38,141 bases of DNA from Verrucomicrobiota bacterium (GCA_016235545.1 JACRKB010000083.1:1-38141); one strand, 5' to 3'. Counted from the first letter of the stretch, positions 7,748 through 16,905 are shown. The notes: generated by a model not told the origin, from the letters alone. Numbers and translations: made by a program.

Positions 7748-9145
7748 ATGAAGACCGACCTCCCCCTCTCCCTCTCCCGCCGCGCCGCCATCGCCCGCTT
7801 CGGTGGCGGGTTGGGCACGCTGGGCTTGCTGGCGTCGCTGCCGGGCGTGGCGTCGGCGTTGCCGAATGCCGCGTCGCCCCTGCGGGCCTTGCCGCACTTC
7901 CGCCCGCGCGCCAAGCGGGTCATCCACCTGTTCATGAACGGCGGCCCGTTCGGCCCGGACTTCTTCGACCCCAAGCCGGACCTGACCAAGTTCGCCGGGC
8001 AGCGGCCCGAGGGCGCGGACTTGCGCACCGAGCGGCCCACGGGTGGCCTGCTGCCGGTGCCGTTCAAGTTCTCGAACCACGGCAAGTCCGGCCTGCCCGT
8101 CAGCGACCTGCTCCCGCTCACCGCGCAGTTCGCCGACGACCTCTGCGTGCTGCGCAGCGTTTACACGGACAACCCGAACCACGGCCCCGCGCTGCTCCTG
8201 ATGAACAACGGCACGATGACGCCGCGCGTGCCCGCGATGGGTTCGTGGTGCAGCTACGGCCTCGGCACGGAGAACGCCAACCTCCCGAGCTACGTGGTGC
8301 TCTGCCCCGGCCGGCCCGTGCGGTTTTCCATCCTCTGGACCAGCGCGTTCCTGCCGTCGCAGCACGGCGGCAGCTACATCAACCACTCGAACCTCGACCC
8401 CAAGGCGATGATTCCGTGGCTGCACAATCCGCGCACCGCGCCGGACGCGCAGCGCAAGCAGCTCGACCTGCTCGGCGAAATGAACCGCGAGCATCTCGCC
8501 ACGCGCGGCGGCGCGGATGCAGCTTTGCAAGGCCGCATCGAGGCGATGGAGACAGCCTACCGGATGCAGTTCGCGGCGACGGACGCCTTCGACATCACGC
8601 GCGAATCGGCGGCAGTGCGCGAGACTTACGGCAAGGGGCATTTCGCGAACGGCTGTCTCATGGCGCGGCGGCTGGCGGAGCGCGGCGTGCGGTTCATCCA
8701 GGTCTATTACGGCAACGGCCAGCCGTGGGACACGCACTCGAACCACGACCCCTCGACGCGCACGCTGGGCAAGGACATTGACCGCCCCATCGCCGCCCTG
8801 CTCGGCGACCTGAAGCAACGCGGCCTGCTCGAAGACACGCTCGTCGTGTGGGGCGGCGAGTTTGGCCGCACGCCGGTGAGCGAGAACGGCAACGGTCGCG
8901 ACCACAACCCGCACGGCTTCTGCATGTTCCTCGCGGGCGGCGGCGCGAAGGGCGGCATGAGCTACGGCGAGACGGACAGCTTCGGCTTCAAGGCGGTTGA
9001 GAACCGGATGCACGTCCACGACCTGCACGCGACGCTGCTGCACCTGTTGGGCGTGGACCACGAGAAGCTCACCTTCCGTTATGCCGGCCGTGATTTCCGC
9101 CTGACGGATGTGCACGGAAACGTGGCGCGGGGGATTCTGACGTAG
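7748..9145 (+). CDS. DUF1501 protein with Tat signal
   Basis: This is a 465-residue DUF1501 protein, a family in the alkaline-phosphatase/sulfatase-like fold group. The start at 7748 places a twin-arginine leader at the N-terminus (SRRAAIARFGGGLGTLGLLA), so export in folded form is likely; the track start at 7691 lies inside the upstream gene. Landmarks include HLFMNGGPFGPDFFDPKP, QPWDTHSNHD, LVVWGGEFGRTP, GRDHNPHGF and the C-terminal HDLHATLLHLLGVDH. The Asp/His positions in the middle and C-terminal motifs are plausible metal ligands. In planctomycetes and verrucomicrobia this family is typically encoded next to a DUF1549/DUF1553 gene, which here is at 3913-6096. The downstream 91 bp to corA shows no obvious terminator. 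Confidence 0.94.
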   Translation: MKTDLPLSLSRRAAIARFGGGLGTLGLLASLPGVASALPNAASPLRALPHFRPRAKRVIHLFMNGGPFGPDFFDPKPDLTKFAGQRPEGADLRTERPTGGLLPVPFKFSNHGKSGLPVSDLLPLTAQFADDLCVLRSVYTDNPNHGPALLLMNNGTMTPRVPAMGSWCSYGLGTENANLPSYVVLCPGRPVRFSILWTSAFLPSQHGGSYINHSNLDPKAMIPWLHNPRTAPDAQRKQLDLLGEMNREHLATRGGADAALQGRIEAMETAYRMQFAATDAFDITRESAAVRETYGKGHFANGCLMARRLAERGVRFIQVYYGNGQPWDTHSNHDPSTRTLGKDIDRPIAALLGDLKQRGLLEDTLVVWGGEFGRTPVSENGNGRDHNPHGFCMFLAGGGAKGGMSYGETDSFGFKAVENRMHVHDLHATLLHLLGVDHEKLTFRYAGRDFRLTDVHGNVARGILT

Positions 9146-9236
9146 GCGGCCGAGTCCGTGTTTGCGCACAGTCTTCGCCTTCCACAGCGTCCTTGCCTCG
9201 ACCCGCGTGCGGCCTTAGCTTTCGCTTGTCCGGCGC

Positions 9237-10235
9237 ATGATTCGCTCCTTTGCCTTCACCACCCAGGGTCGCCTGCACACGCAGGATGTTGACGTCTTCC
9301 TGATGCCCACGCTGCTGGCGGACACGAACCTTTTCCTATGGGTGGACTTGGAGACACCCACGCCGGAGGAGGCCAAGACCATCTTGGAGGGAATTTTTCG
9401 TTTTCACCCGCTCTCCATCGAGGATTGCATCGCCGCCAGCCCGAATCCAAAGGTCGAGGAATACACGCCCAAGGAGGAGGACAAGTTCGCCCCCTATCTG
9501 TTCATGGTCATCCACGCGGTGGACTACAGCCGCAAGGACGGCGTGTTCGCCACCAGCGAGCTGAACTTTTTCCTCGGGAAGAATTTCCTCGTGACCTACC
9601 ACGACGCGCCCCTGCGCAGCGTCTCCGCCACCGCCGAGCGCGCCACCAAGAGCACCATGCACATCGCCCGCGCGCCCGACCGCGTCGCGCACACGCTGCT
9701 CGACTCGATCGTGGACAACTACAAGCCCGCGCTGGAGGAGCTTTCGCTGGAAATCGCCGAGCTGGAGAGCGATGTGGTGGAGCATCCGAACCAGCGGACG
9801 TTGAACAAGATCATCGGCATCAAGCGCGAGGTGCTCCACCTGCGGCAGATCATCGGCCCGCAGCAGGAGGTGCTGAAACGCTTTGCCGAGGGCGAGTTCA
9901 AGCTCATCCGCGCGCACCTCGTCCCCTACTTCCGCGACATTTACGACCGCCTCTTCCACATCGCCACGCTCGCGCAGAACTTCACCGACTCGCTCACCGG
10001 CATCCTGCACATCCACCTGAGCATGACCTCGAACAAGACCGGCGAGACGGTCAAGGCGCTGACGCTCATCACCATCGTCACCACGCCGGCCATGCTTGTG
10101 GGGACATGGTATGGGATGAACTTCGAGGGCATGCCGGAGCTGAAGTGGCTGCACGGCTACTCGTTTGTGTTCAGCCTCACCGCCTTCACCACGCTGGGAA
10201 CCTGGTGGTATGTGAAGAAGCGGAAATGGTTCTGA
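9237..10235 (+). CDS. corA: CorA-family magnesium/divalent cation transporter
   Basis: This 332-residue inner-membrane channel moves Mg2+ (and possibly Co2+ or Ni2+) down the electrochemical gradient as a pentamer. A large cytoplasmic N-terminal alpha/beta domain is followed by the long helical stalk (about residues 160-265, IVDNYKPALEELSLEIAELE) and two C-terminal membrane helices. The first ends in the signature YGMNFEGMPE (GMN at about 293-295), which forms the pore entrance. The C-terminus is the usual basic tail (KKRKWF). Length and architecture are typical. It starts 91 bp after the DUF1501 gene and is followed by a hairpin repeat. Confidence 0.96.
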   Translation: MIRSFAFTTQGRLHTQDVDVFLMPTLLADTNLFLWVDLETPTPEEAKTILEGIFRFHPLSIEDCIAASPNPKVEEYTPKEEDKFAPYLFMVIHAVDYSRKDGVFATSELNFFLGKNFLVTYHDAPLRSVSATAERATKSTMHIARAPDRVAHTLLDSIVDNYKPALEELSLEIAELESDVVEHPNQRTLNKIIGIKREVLHLRQIIGPQQEVLKRFAEGEFKLIRAHLVPYFRDIYDRLFHIATLAQNFTDSLTGILHIHLSMTSNKTGETVKALTLITIVTTPAMLVGTWYGMNFEGMPELKWLHGYSFVFSLTAFTTLGTWWYVKKRKWF

Positions 10236-10296
10236 AGGTGACGGGTGACAAGTGGCAGGTGACAAGTGCCTGCCGCCCACTTGTCACCCGTCACCT
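10236..10296. repeat. GGTGACGGGTGACAAGTGG hairpin
   Basis: AGGTGACGGGTGACAAGTGG (10236-10254 region) is the exact reverse complement of CCACTTGTCACCCGTCACCT (10277-10296), with an internal direct near-copy CAGGTGACAAGTG. It lies between the corA stop and the kinase start at 10309. It is not followed by a T-run, so it looks like a dispersed hairpin rather than an intrinsic terminator. The kinase ORF start in the track (10252) falls inside it. Confidence 0.75.
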
Positions 10297-10308
10297 GTCA
10301 CCTGTCCG

Positions 10309-11559
10309 ATGGCCACCCCAAAATCCAGCTTCCTCGACAAGGTCCTCGGCCGCATCGGGCGGCTCGATGCCGAGGGCCTGCAGACCGTCATCCAGCGGCT
10401 CGCGCGCGAGCGGAGTTTTCTGGAGACGCTCTTCGATGTGATCGAGGACGGCGTGCTGGTCGTGGACGAGCAGGGCCGCGTCCTCTACTTCAACCAGTCC
10501 GTCACCAGCCTGCTGGGCCTCAAGCACGACGCCGACGAGGGCCAGCACATCACCCGGTTCCTGCCGGGCCTCGACTGGAAAAAACTCGCGCGCTGGGACA
10601 AGGCCGGGGGCCCGCAAGTCCTGCGGCACGAGCTGGAAGTCGAGTGGCCGCGTCCGCGCTACCTCCGCCTCTACACCGCGCCGCTGGATGGCGAGGCCAC
10701 TGGCGCGTCCGGTTTCGCGCTGATACTGCACGACGCGACCGAGGCGAGGCAGCAGACCTTCGAGGCGATAGAGAGCGAGCGGATGCAGGCGCTCACGCTG
10801 CTGGCCGCGAGCGTGGCGCACGAGATTGGCAACCCGCTCAACGCCCTGCACATCCACCTCCAGCTCATGGAGCGCGAGCTGAAGAAGCTCCGCACGCCCG
10901 ACTCCGGCCCCAAGCCCGCGCGCCTCACCCGCTACCGCCAGTCCCGCCGCGCCGACGCCGACACGGCCAGCACGGTCGAGAAGCTGCAAAGCTACCTCGA
11001 CGTCGCGAAAGGTGAGATCACGCGGCTCGACTACATCGTCTCGCAATTTCTCCAAGCCCTCCGCCCCTCGCCGCCCAAGCTCCAGCCCGCGTCGCTCAAC
11101 GTGGCCATCCGCGCGTCCCTCGACCTGCTTGGCCCCGAGCTGAAGAACCGGCATCTCCACGTCGAGCCGAAGCTGGCCGCAAGCCTCCCGCTCGCGCCGA
11201 TGGACGGCGCGCAAATCCAGCAGGTGCTGGTGAACCTCATCAAGAACGCGATGCAGGCCATGACCAAGGGCGGCACGCTCACGCTCACGACAGGCGAAGG
11301 CGCGGGCGGCGTGTGGTTCAGCATCAACGACACCGGCGGCGGCATCCCGCAGGAGCAGATCAACCGCATCTTCGAGCCGTTCTACACGACGAAGGCCAAG
11401 GGCAGCGGACTGGGCCTGATGATCGTGCAGCGCATCGTGCGCGAGCACGGCGGGCGCATCGAGCTGGAGAGCCGCGTGGACGAGGGCACCCAGTTCCGCG
11501 TCTGGCTCCCGCTGCATGACCGCAAGCCAAAGCTGCTGGAGGCCAAGCTGCATGATTGA
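10309..11559 (+). CDS. PAS-domain sensor histidine kinase (orphan)
   Basis: This 416-residue soluble histidine kinase of the NtrB/AtoS type has no membrane segments. The start at 10309 (MATPKSSFLDKVLGRIGRLD) avoids the repeat-derived upstream extension. A short N-terminal helix leads into a PAS domain (about residues 35-150, TLFDVIEDGVLVVDEQGRVL). The HisKA H-box ASVAHEIGNPLNAL has the phosphorylated His near 171. The HATPase domain shows the N box NLIKNAMQAM (about 307-316), G1 DTGGGIP, F box FEPFYTT and G2 GSGLGL. No response regulator is adjacent; the next gene is a DUF1080 lipoprotein, so its partner must be encoded elsewhere. The signal sensed is unknown. Confidence 0.94.
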   Translation: MATPKSSFLDKVLGRIGRLDAEGLQTVIQRLARERSFLETLFDVIEDGVLVVDEQGRVLYFNQSVTSLLGLKHDADEGQHITRFLPGLDWKKLARWDKAGGPQVLRHELEVEWPRPRYLRLYTAPLDGEATGASGFALILHDATEARQQTFEAIESERMQALTLLAASVAHEIGNPLNALHIHLQLMERELKKLRTPDSGPKPARLTRYRQSRRADADTASTVEKLQSYLDVAKGEITRLDYIVSQFLQALRPSPPKLQPASLNVAIRASLDLLGPELKNRHLHVEPKLAASLPLAPMDGAQIQQVLVNLIKNAMQAMTKGGTLTLTTGEGAGGVWFSINDTGGGIPQEQINRIFEPFYTTKAKGSGLGLMIVQRIVREHGGRIELESRVDEGTQFRVWLPLHDRKPKLLEAKLHD

Positions 11560-11685
11560 CTTGCTCCGGTGCTCTTCCGCGGCCCTTTCTTTCCCTCAGG
11601 CGCACGAGCCGGGGCCGGGCGCTTGACACCTCTTTTGCTTTCCAACAGCCTGCCGCCACTCGTTCAACGACACATTCACAACACC

Positions 11686-12999
11686 ATGATCCCACATCGC
11701 AGATTCCTTCTCGGCCTTGGCTCAATCGCCCTCGGCGCGGCGGTCTTCATGGGCTGCGCCACGACCAGCCGCGAGGCGGGCTTCCTCCCGATCTTCGACG
11801 GCAAGACGCTCAACGGCTGGAAACTTCTCGGCGGCAAGGGCGACGGCTACGGCGTGAAGGACGGCATCCTCTACTGCGCCAAGGGCGGCGGTGGCAACCT
11901 GCTTTCCGAGCGGCAATACGGCGACTTCATCTTCCGCTTCGAGTTCAAGCTCGAGCCTGGCTCCAACAACGGCATCGCCATCCGCTCGCCCTTCGCCGGC
12001 GGCAGCCTCGCCTACCTCGGCATGGAGGTGCAGGTCCTCGATGACACCGATCCCAAATACGCCAAGCTCAAGCCCGCCCAGTATAACGGCTCCGTCTATC
12101 TCATCGCCGCCGCCAAGCGAGGCGCGCTCCGCCCCGTCGGCGAATGGAACGAGGAGGAGATTTTCTGCCGGGGCCGCCACATCCGCGTGACGCTCAACGG
12201 CAAGGTCATCGTGGACACCAACCTCAACGACGTGACCGACCGCGAGACGCTCAAAAAGCACCCCGGCCTGCTCCGCGACCGAGGCCACCTCGGCTTCCTC
12301 GGCCACAACGACTACGTCGAGTTCCGCAACCTGCGCGTCAAGGAGCTGCCCACCGCGCAGGCCCACAACGTCCCGCCCGCGGGCTTCAAACGGCTCTTCA
12401 ACGGCGAGAATCTCGAAGGCTGGAAAGGGCTTGTAGCAGACCCGCTCCAACGCGCCAGAATGTCCAAGGAGGAGCTCGCCGCCGCCCAGGCCAAGGCAGA
12501 CGACCACATGGCCGCACATTGGGGCGCTGCCGACGGCATGCTCGTCTTCGACGGCAAGGGCCACAGCATCGCCACCGCGCGCGACTACGGTGACGTGGAG
12601 ATTCATTGCGACTGGAAGATCGAGCCGAAAGGCGACAGCGGCATCTACCTGCGCGGCACGCCGCAGATTCAGATTTGGGAGCGAGACACGCCCGGCAACC
12701 CCAAGCGCGCCGGCTCCGGCGGGCTTTATAACAACCTGAAGAACCCCAGCGTCCCCAGCACATGGGCTGACCACGCCCCCGGCCTCTGGAACCGCTTCCG
12801 CATCCTCTCCGTAGGCGACAAGGTCCATGTCTTCCTGAACGACGAACTCGTGGTCAACAACGTGACTTTGGAAAACTACTGGGACCGAAAGCAGCCGCTC
12901 TTCCCCTCCGGCCAGATAGAGCTTCAGGCCCACGGCAGCGTGCTCTGCTTCCGCAACCTGCACATCCGCGAGCTGGCCGCACCGCCGGTGACGAAGTAG
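11686..12999 (+). CDS. Lipoprotein with two DUF1080 (3-keto-disaccharide hydrolase) domains
   Basis: This is a 437-residue predicted lipoprotein. The leader RRFLLGLGSIALGAAVFMGC ends in a lipobox with the modified Cys near residue 26. Two copies of the DUF1080 (3-keto-disaccharide hydrolase) concanavalin-like fold follow. The first (about 33-205) starts FLPIFDGKTLNGWKLLGG, and the second (about 235-430) starts FKRLFNGENLEGW. Both contain the family's NNGI/SGIYLRG-type strand (GSNNGIAIRSP, GDSGIYLRGTPQIQIWE). Such proteins are abundant in Verrucomicrobiota and Planctomycetota and are linked to extracellular glycan breakdown; the substrate here cannot be predicted. The ATG at 11686 is chosen because it yields the lipoprotein leader directly. 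A TTGACA at 11623 has no convincing -10 partner. Confidence 0.93.
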   Translation: MIPHRRFLLGLGSIALGAAVFMGCATTSREAGFLPIFDGKTLNGWKLLGGKGDGYGVKDGILYCAKGGGGNLLSERQYGDFIFRFEFKLEPGSNNGIAIRSPFAGGSLAYLGMEVQVLDDTDPKYAKLKPAQYNGSVYLIAAAKRGALRPVGEWNEEEIFCRGRHIRVTLNGKVIVDTNLNDVTDRETLKKHPGLLRDRGHLGFLGHNDYVEFRNLRVKELPTAQAHNVPPAGFKRLFNGENLEGWKGLVADPLQRARMSKEELAAAQAKADDHMAAHWGAADGMLVFDGKGHSIATARDYGDVEIHCDWKIEPKGDSGIYLRGTPQIQIWERDTPGNPKRAGSGGLYNNLKNPSVPSTWADHAPGLWNRFRILSVGDKVHVFLNDELVVNNVTLENYWDRKQPLFPSGQIELQAHGSVLCFRNLHIRELAAPPVTK

Positions 13000-13008
13000 G
13001 CGGGGAGG

Positions 13009-13092
13009 GGGGAAAGTATTCAGTGTTCAGTATCCAGTGTTCAGAAAAGCACTGGTGTTCCTTTCACCGACTGAACACTGGATACTTTCCCC
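13009..13092. repeat. CAGTGTTCAG hairpin repeat
   Basis: The left block GGGGAAAGTATTCAGTGTTC (from 13009) and a tandem near-copy GTATCCAGTGTTCAG (13030-13044) both match the reverse complement of CTGAACACTGGATACTTTCC (13071-13090). It is a dispersed-type hairpin between the DUF1080 gene and ald, not followed by a T-run. The upstream extension of the ald ORF (13037) passes through it. Confidence 0.75.
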
Positions 13093-13144
13093 CACCCCCT
13101 CCCCCCCCTTGCTTCGGAGTCGCGCCTCCGGTATCCCTTCCGCC

Positions 13145-14248
13145 ATGACCATCGGCGTCCCAAAGGAAATCAAGGCCCAGGAGAACCGCGTCGCACTCCT
13201 GCCCTCGGCGGCTTACCAGCTCATCAAGCGCGGGCACCAAGTCATCGTTGAGCGCGGTGCAGGCACAGGCTCCGGCTATCCTGACAGCGATTACGAGCAG
13301 GCTGGCGCGAGGCTTGTCACCGAGCACGCAGCGGTCTTCGCCGAGGCCGACCTGATAGTGAAGGTGAAGGAGCCGCTCCCCGTGGAGTATCCGCTGCTGC
13401 GCCCCGGCCAGTTGCTTTTCACCTACCTCCACCTCGCCGCGAACCGCGACCTGACCGACGCGTTGCTCAAGTCCGGCGTGACGGGCATCGCCTACGAAAC
13501 CATCGAGGTCAACCGCCGCCTGCCGCTCCTCGAGCCGATGAGCGAAATCGCCGGACGCATGAGCGTGCTCGTGGGCGGCTACTTCCTCGCCAAGCACTGC
13601 GGCGGCAACGGCGTCCTGCTCGGCGGCGTGCCAGGCGTGCTGCCCGGGAAGGTCGTCGTGCTCGGTGGCGGCGCGGCGGGCGTCAACGCCGCGCGCATGG
13701 CGCAGGGCCTCGGCGCGGACGTGACCATCCTCGAAGTGGACGTGGAGCGGATGCGCTTCCTCGACATCACTCTCCACACCGCGCACACGCTCTACTCGAA
13801 CGAGGCCCACTTGATGGAACTCCTTCCCACCGTGGACCTGCTCATCGGCGCTGTGCTCGTGCCCGGCGCGAAGGCACCCAAGCTCATCCACCGCGAGATG
13901 CTCCGGCAGATGCGCCCCGGCAGCGTGCTCGTGGACATCGCGATTGATCAGGGAGGCTGCGCCGAAACCTCCCGCCCCACCACGCACCACGACCCCGTGT
14001 TCAACGAGGAAGGAGTGCTCCACTACTGCGTGGCGAACATGCCCGCCGCCTACGCCCGCACCGCCACGCAGGCGCTCACCAACGTCACCTACCGCTACAT
14101 CGAGCAACTCGCCGACCTCGGCCTTGCGGACGCCTGCGAGCGCCAGCCCGCGCTCTTGGGAGGCATCAACGTGCAGGCCGGACGCGTCACCTGCCGCGCC
14201 GTCGCCGACGCGCACGGGCTTCCGTTCAACTCCGCCGCCCCACGATGA
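13145..14248 (+). CDS. ald: Alanine dehydrogenase
   Basis: This 367-residue cytoplasmic enzyme catalyses NAD+-dependent oxidative deamination of L-alanine to pyruvate and ammonia. The start at 13145 gives the canonical N-terminus [20 protein letters not shown], with substrate-binding Arg15. The substrate-binding/catalytic Lys lies in VKVKEPLP (about 73-75), and the catalytic His in FTYLHLAA (about 96). The Rossmann nucleotide-binding segment is [20 protein letters not shown]. The conserved Asp is in VDIAIDQGG, and [13 protein letters not shown] near the end is also typical. Length matches the family. The adjacent methyltransferase starts 15 bp downstream, so the two may be co-transcribed. Confidence 0.97.
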   Translation: MTIGVPKEIKAQENRVALLPSAAYQLIKRGHQVIVERGAGTGSGYPDSDYEQAGARLVTEHAAVFAEADLIVKVKEPLPVEYPLLRPGQLLFTYLHLAANRDLTDALLKSGVTGIAYETIEVNRRLPLLEPMSEIAGRMSVLVGGYFLAKHCGGNGVLLGGVPGVLPGKVVVLGGGAAGVNAARMAQGLGADVTILEVDVERMRFLDITLHTAHTLYSNEAHLMELLPTVDLLIGAVLVPGAKAPKLIHREMLRQMRPGSVLVDIAIDQGGCAETSRPTTHHDPVFNEEGVLHYCVANMPAAYARTATQALTNVTYRYIEQLADLGLADACERQPALLGGINVQAGRVTCRAVADAHGLPFNSAAPR

Positions 14249-14263
14249 ACCCGGCCTTCCCCT

Positions 14264-15073
14264 ATGTCTGACAGCGCCCGGCAGGCCCGGCTCAAGGCCC
14301 GTTGCGCCGTGTTTTACGCCCTGCGAGTCTATTTGCCGCTTTCCCATCTGGCACGGGCGGTCCGAGCCAGGAGCCGCTCGCTGCGCGGCAAGCCCAGCCG
14401 CCACCAGCAGGACACTCAACTGCCCGACGCGCCGTGGCACCGCTTGTTCCCTTCGCAGCCCGCCTTCATCGTCGAGTCGGCCAAGGCCAACGGCAACGTC
14501 CGCGTGAGCGAGCTGGCCGTGCTCGCCAAGGCCGCCACCACCATCGCGCCGGGCCGGGAGATCGTGGAGATTGGCACCTTCGACGGGCGCACAACGCTCA
14601 ACCTGGCGGTGAACTCCGACCCTGCGACACCCGTGTTCACGCTGGACCTGCCGCCGGATGCGCCCACGAAGTTTGCGCTGGACCACGGCGAGCGGAAGTT
14701 CGTGGACAAGCCTGCGCCGGGCGAGCGGTATCGCCGGTGCGGCGCTCCGTGGAAGGACAGTGCCGGCAAGATCGTGCAGTTGCTCGGTGACTCGGGTTCC
14801 TTCGACTGGTCCGCCCATTTCGGCAAAGCGGGGCTGGTCTTCGTGGACGGCTCGCACGCCTACGACTACGCGCGGCACGACACGGAGATGGCGTTCAAGC
14901 TGGTGTCGCCCGATGGCGTGGTCATCTGGCACGACTACGGCGTGTGGCAGGGCGTCACGCGCGCACTGGAGGAGCTGGAGCGCGAGCGCCACCTCGGCCT
15001 GCGGCAGGTGCGCGGCACCAGTCTGGTTTTCTGGCGCGCGAACGGGCAGCACCTGGCGAAATCTCAAACCTGA
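14264..15073 (+). CDS. Class I SAM-dependent methyltransferase (Methyltransf_24-like)
   Basis: This 269-residue protein has an N-terminal basic helix region (about 1-50) followed by a Rossmann methyltransferase fold. The SAM-binding motif I is EIVEIGTFDGRTTLNLA (about 97-113). Motif II-like acidic residues occur in PVFTLDLPPD, and GLVFVDGSHAYDYARHD is followed by GVVIWHDYG, the DGxHxY plus HDY pattern typical of Methyltransf_24 and cephalosporin-hydroxylase-like enzymes. The substrate is unknown; relatives often act on sugars or secondary metabolites. It follows ald by 15 bp. The tail ends in a repeat-rich gap. Confidence 0.9.
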   Translation: MSDSARQARLKARCAVFYALRVYLPLSHLARAVRARSRSLRGKPSRHQQDTQLPDAPWHRLFPSQPAFIVESAKANGNVRVSELAVLAKAATTIAPGREIVEIGTFDGRTTLNLAVNSDPATPVFTLDLPPDAPTKFALDHGERKFVDKPAPGERYRRCGAPWKDSAGKIVQLLGDSGSFDWSAHFGKAGLVFVDGSHAYDYARHDTEMAFKLVSPDGVVIWHDYGVWQGVTRALEELERERHLGLRQVRGTSLVFWRANGQHLAKSQT

Positions 15074-15098
15074 TTCCGCGTTGACCCAACAGTTTTTT

Positions 15099-15150
15099 GG
15101 CCACGGATGGAACACAGATGGTGACGAAGCGAACGCATCCTCCAAGGGAG
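15099..15150 (+). repeat. CACGGATGG-family repeat, partial copy
   Basis: GGCCACGGATGGAACACAGA continues into GACGAAGCGAACGCATCCTC and matches the left half of the element at 738 and the reverse complement of the element at 3715-3818, with small deletions. The second palindrome arm is missing. It starts 25 bp after the methyltransferase stop, in the 476-bp gap 15074-15549. Confidence 0.7.
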
Positions 15151-15208
15151 GTTGAACGGGCGCATCCCACTTTCTTGAGAGCCAGATATGGCAAGTGAGG
15201 CAGTCGGG

Positions 15209-15451
15209 CCGCTCCTCCTGCTCCTAATCCTGCTCCGCTGACCGAAACGCGAGGGGAGGGATTAGCCCGAACTCCGAAGTTCAGCCGCGAAAGGGCGCAA
15301 AGAGCACAGAGGAGCCGAGTCTGGGATGACTGGAGCGGGGACTGTTTCTAACCGCCCCGTTCTCCTGCCAGAAACTTGGCTTTGCGCTCTTTGCGCCCTT
15401 TCGCGGCCATTCCATTTCGGAGTTCGGGATTAGGATTACGAGCAGGAGCGG
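15209..15451. repeat. Nested inverted repeat with GCGAAAGGGCGCAAAGAGC arms
   Basis: The outer arms CCGCTCCTCCTGCTCCTAAT (15209-15228) and ATTAGGATTACGAGCAGGAG (about 15430 onward) are near reverse complements. The inner arms are CCCGAACTCCGAAGTTC...GCCGCGAAAGGGCGCAAAGAG (about 15266-15303) and TTGCGCTCTTTGCGCCCTTTCGCGG...TTCGGAGTTCGGG (about 15382-15428). The outer arms recur at 36236-36319. The rest of the 15074-15549 gap shows no gene. Confidence 0.78.
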
Positions 15452-15549
15452 AAAAGCCACTGCGTTGCAAGATGGCGAGATAATCCGCAGTTGTGATCGG
15501 TGACACCCGCAGGCTTGACCCGTCGCGCGCTTCACCGAACCCTGCGCGC

Positions 15550-16905
15550 ATGACCACCACGCAGTCGCGCCGGCGCTTCCTCCGCAATTCCGCCACGCTG
15601 TCCCTGCTCGGCCTGGGCGGCGGAATCTTCACGCCTCGCACACACGCCGCGTCGCCGGCTTCTCCGCTCTCGCCGCCGAACGAACGAATCCAGAAGGCCC
15701 GCGAGGTCGCGTTGTCCGTGCTCAAACCCAGCCAGCGCGACTTGGATTATGGCATGAGGCTGCACGCGGAATCCCTTGTCTTCGAAAGCTACGGCTTCGC
15801 CCCGCGCGCTGCTCTGGATGGCGCGAGGTTCGCCGAGTTCGCCAGCGGCGGCGCGACGGACCCGGAGCTGGCGGACTTGCGCGAGGAGATGGGCATGACG
15901 CGCTGGGCCACAGACGCGGGCGAGCGGAAGGAGTTTCTCGAAGCCTTCCGCGCCGCCGGGGTGACGTGCGTTTTCCAAAACACCGGCGAGGAGGGCAGCG
16001 ACCCGCTGCGGCTCATCAAGCGGCTGGCGCGCTTCACTTACGCCACGGACCTCGGCCGCGAGGACTGCTTCAAGGCCACGAAGCCCGACGACATCGTCGC
16101 CGCGAAGAAGGCCGGCAGGCAGTGCCTTTACTTCACGACGAACGGCGTGCCGCTGCGCCAGCAGTGGGAAAGCGTGCGCGACGAGCTGCGGCTCATCCGC
16201 ATTTTTCAGGAGCTCGGCGTGCGCATGATGCACCTGACCTACAACCGCCGGAACCCCATCGGCGACGGCGCGGGCGAGCCGAATGACGGCGGCCTCTCGG
16301 ACTTCGGCCACGCGGTCGTCGCGGAGATGAACCGGCTCGGCGTCATCGTGGACGTGGCGCATTCCGGCTGGCGCACCAGCCTCGAAGCGGCGAAGGCGTC
16401 GCGCAAGCCGATGGTCGCGAGCCACACGACGTGCGCCGGACTTTACAAACACTTTCGCGGCAAACCGGACGAGACGGTGAAGGCCATCTGCGACACCGGC
16501 GGCCTCATTGGCATCTGTTGCATCCCGCGCTTCCTTGGCGCGAACGGCGACCTCGGCGCGTTCCTCGACCACATTGATTACGCGGTTAAGAAGTTTGGCG
16601 CGGACCGCGTGGCCATCGGCGTGGACACTTCCTACACGTCGCGCAACGAGGAGGCCGAGCGAGCGAAGGTGCCCAAGCGCAAGGACGGCTCCTCGCCTGT
16701 CTCCGCCGCCAGCCCGCGCTGGGAACACCTCTGGCCCGCCGATGACTACCGCCCCAAGCCGCACGCAGACCAGAGCCTCGCGTGGACGAACTGGCCGCTC
16801 TTCACCGTCGGCCTCGTCCAGCGCGGCCACAGCGACGCGACGATCCGAAAGATTCTCGGCGAGAATGTCCTCCGCGTCGTGCGCGCAAACTTCACCGGCG
16901 TGTGA
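15550..16905 (+). CDS. Tat-exported M19 membrane dipeptidase-like protein
   Basis: This 451-residue protein resembles renal dipeptidase (peptidase M19), zinc enzymes of the amidohydrolase-like TIM barrel that cleave dipeptides, including D-amino-acid-containing ones. The ATG at 15550 gives a twin-arginine leader, QSRRRFLRNSATLSLLGLGG, so export in folded form is likely. Visible landmarks are IVDVAHSGWRTS and MVASHTTCAGL, which carry the two later His ligands, and the C-terminal ILGENVLRVVR typical of the family. The first metal motif, normally HxD near the N-terminus of the barrel, appears as HAES (LHAESLVFESYGF), so metal binding could differ. The neighbouring gene converges from the other strand. 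Substrate is unknown. Confidence 0.9.
   Translation: MTTTQSRRRFLRNSATLSLLGLGGGIFTPRTHAASPASPLSPPNERIQKAREVALSVLKPSQRDLDYGMRLHAESLVFESYGFAPRAALDGARFAEFASGGATDPELADLREEMGMTRWATDAGERKEFLEAFRAAGVTCVFQNTGEEGSDPLRLIKRLARFTYATDLGREDCFKATKPDDIVAAKKAGRQCLYFTTNGVPLRQQWESVRDELRLIRIFQELGVRMMHLTYNRRNPIGDGAGEPNDGGLSDFGHAVVAEMNRLGVIVDVAHSGWRTSLEAAKASRKPMVASHTTCAGLYKHFRGKPDETVKAICDTGGLIGICCIPRFLGANGDLGAFLDHIDYAVKKFGADRVAIGVDTSYTSRNEEAERAKVPKRKDGSSPVSAASPRWEHLWPADDYRPKPHADQSLAWTNWPLFTVGLVQRGHSDATIRKILGENVLRVVRANFTGV

Noticed and set aside
11623-11651. TTGACA as a sigma-70 promoter for the DUF1080 gene; a similar TTGACA at 22193 before the FkbM gene
   Set aside because: No plausible -10 hexamer occurs at 15-19 bp spacing in either case; a single perfect -35 in GC-rich DNA is weak evidence.
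13064-15145. 693-residue minus-strand ORF
   Set aside because: It is antisense to ald and the methyltransferase, both of which have strong family motifs on the plus strand.
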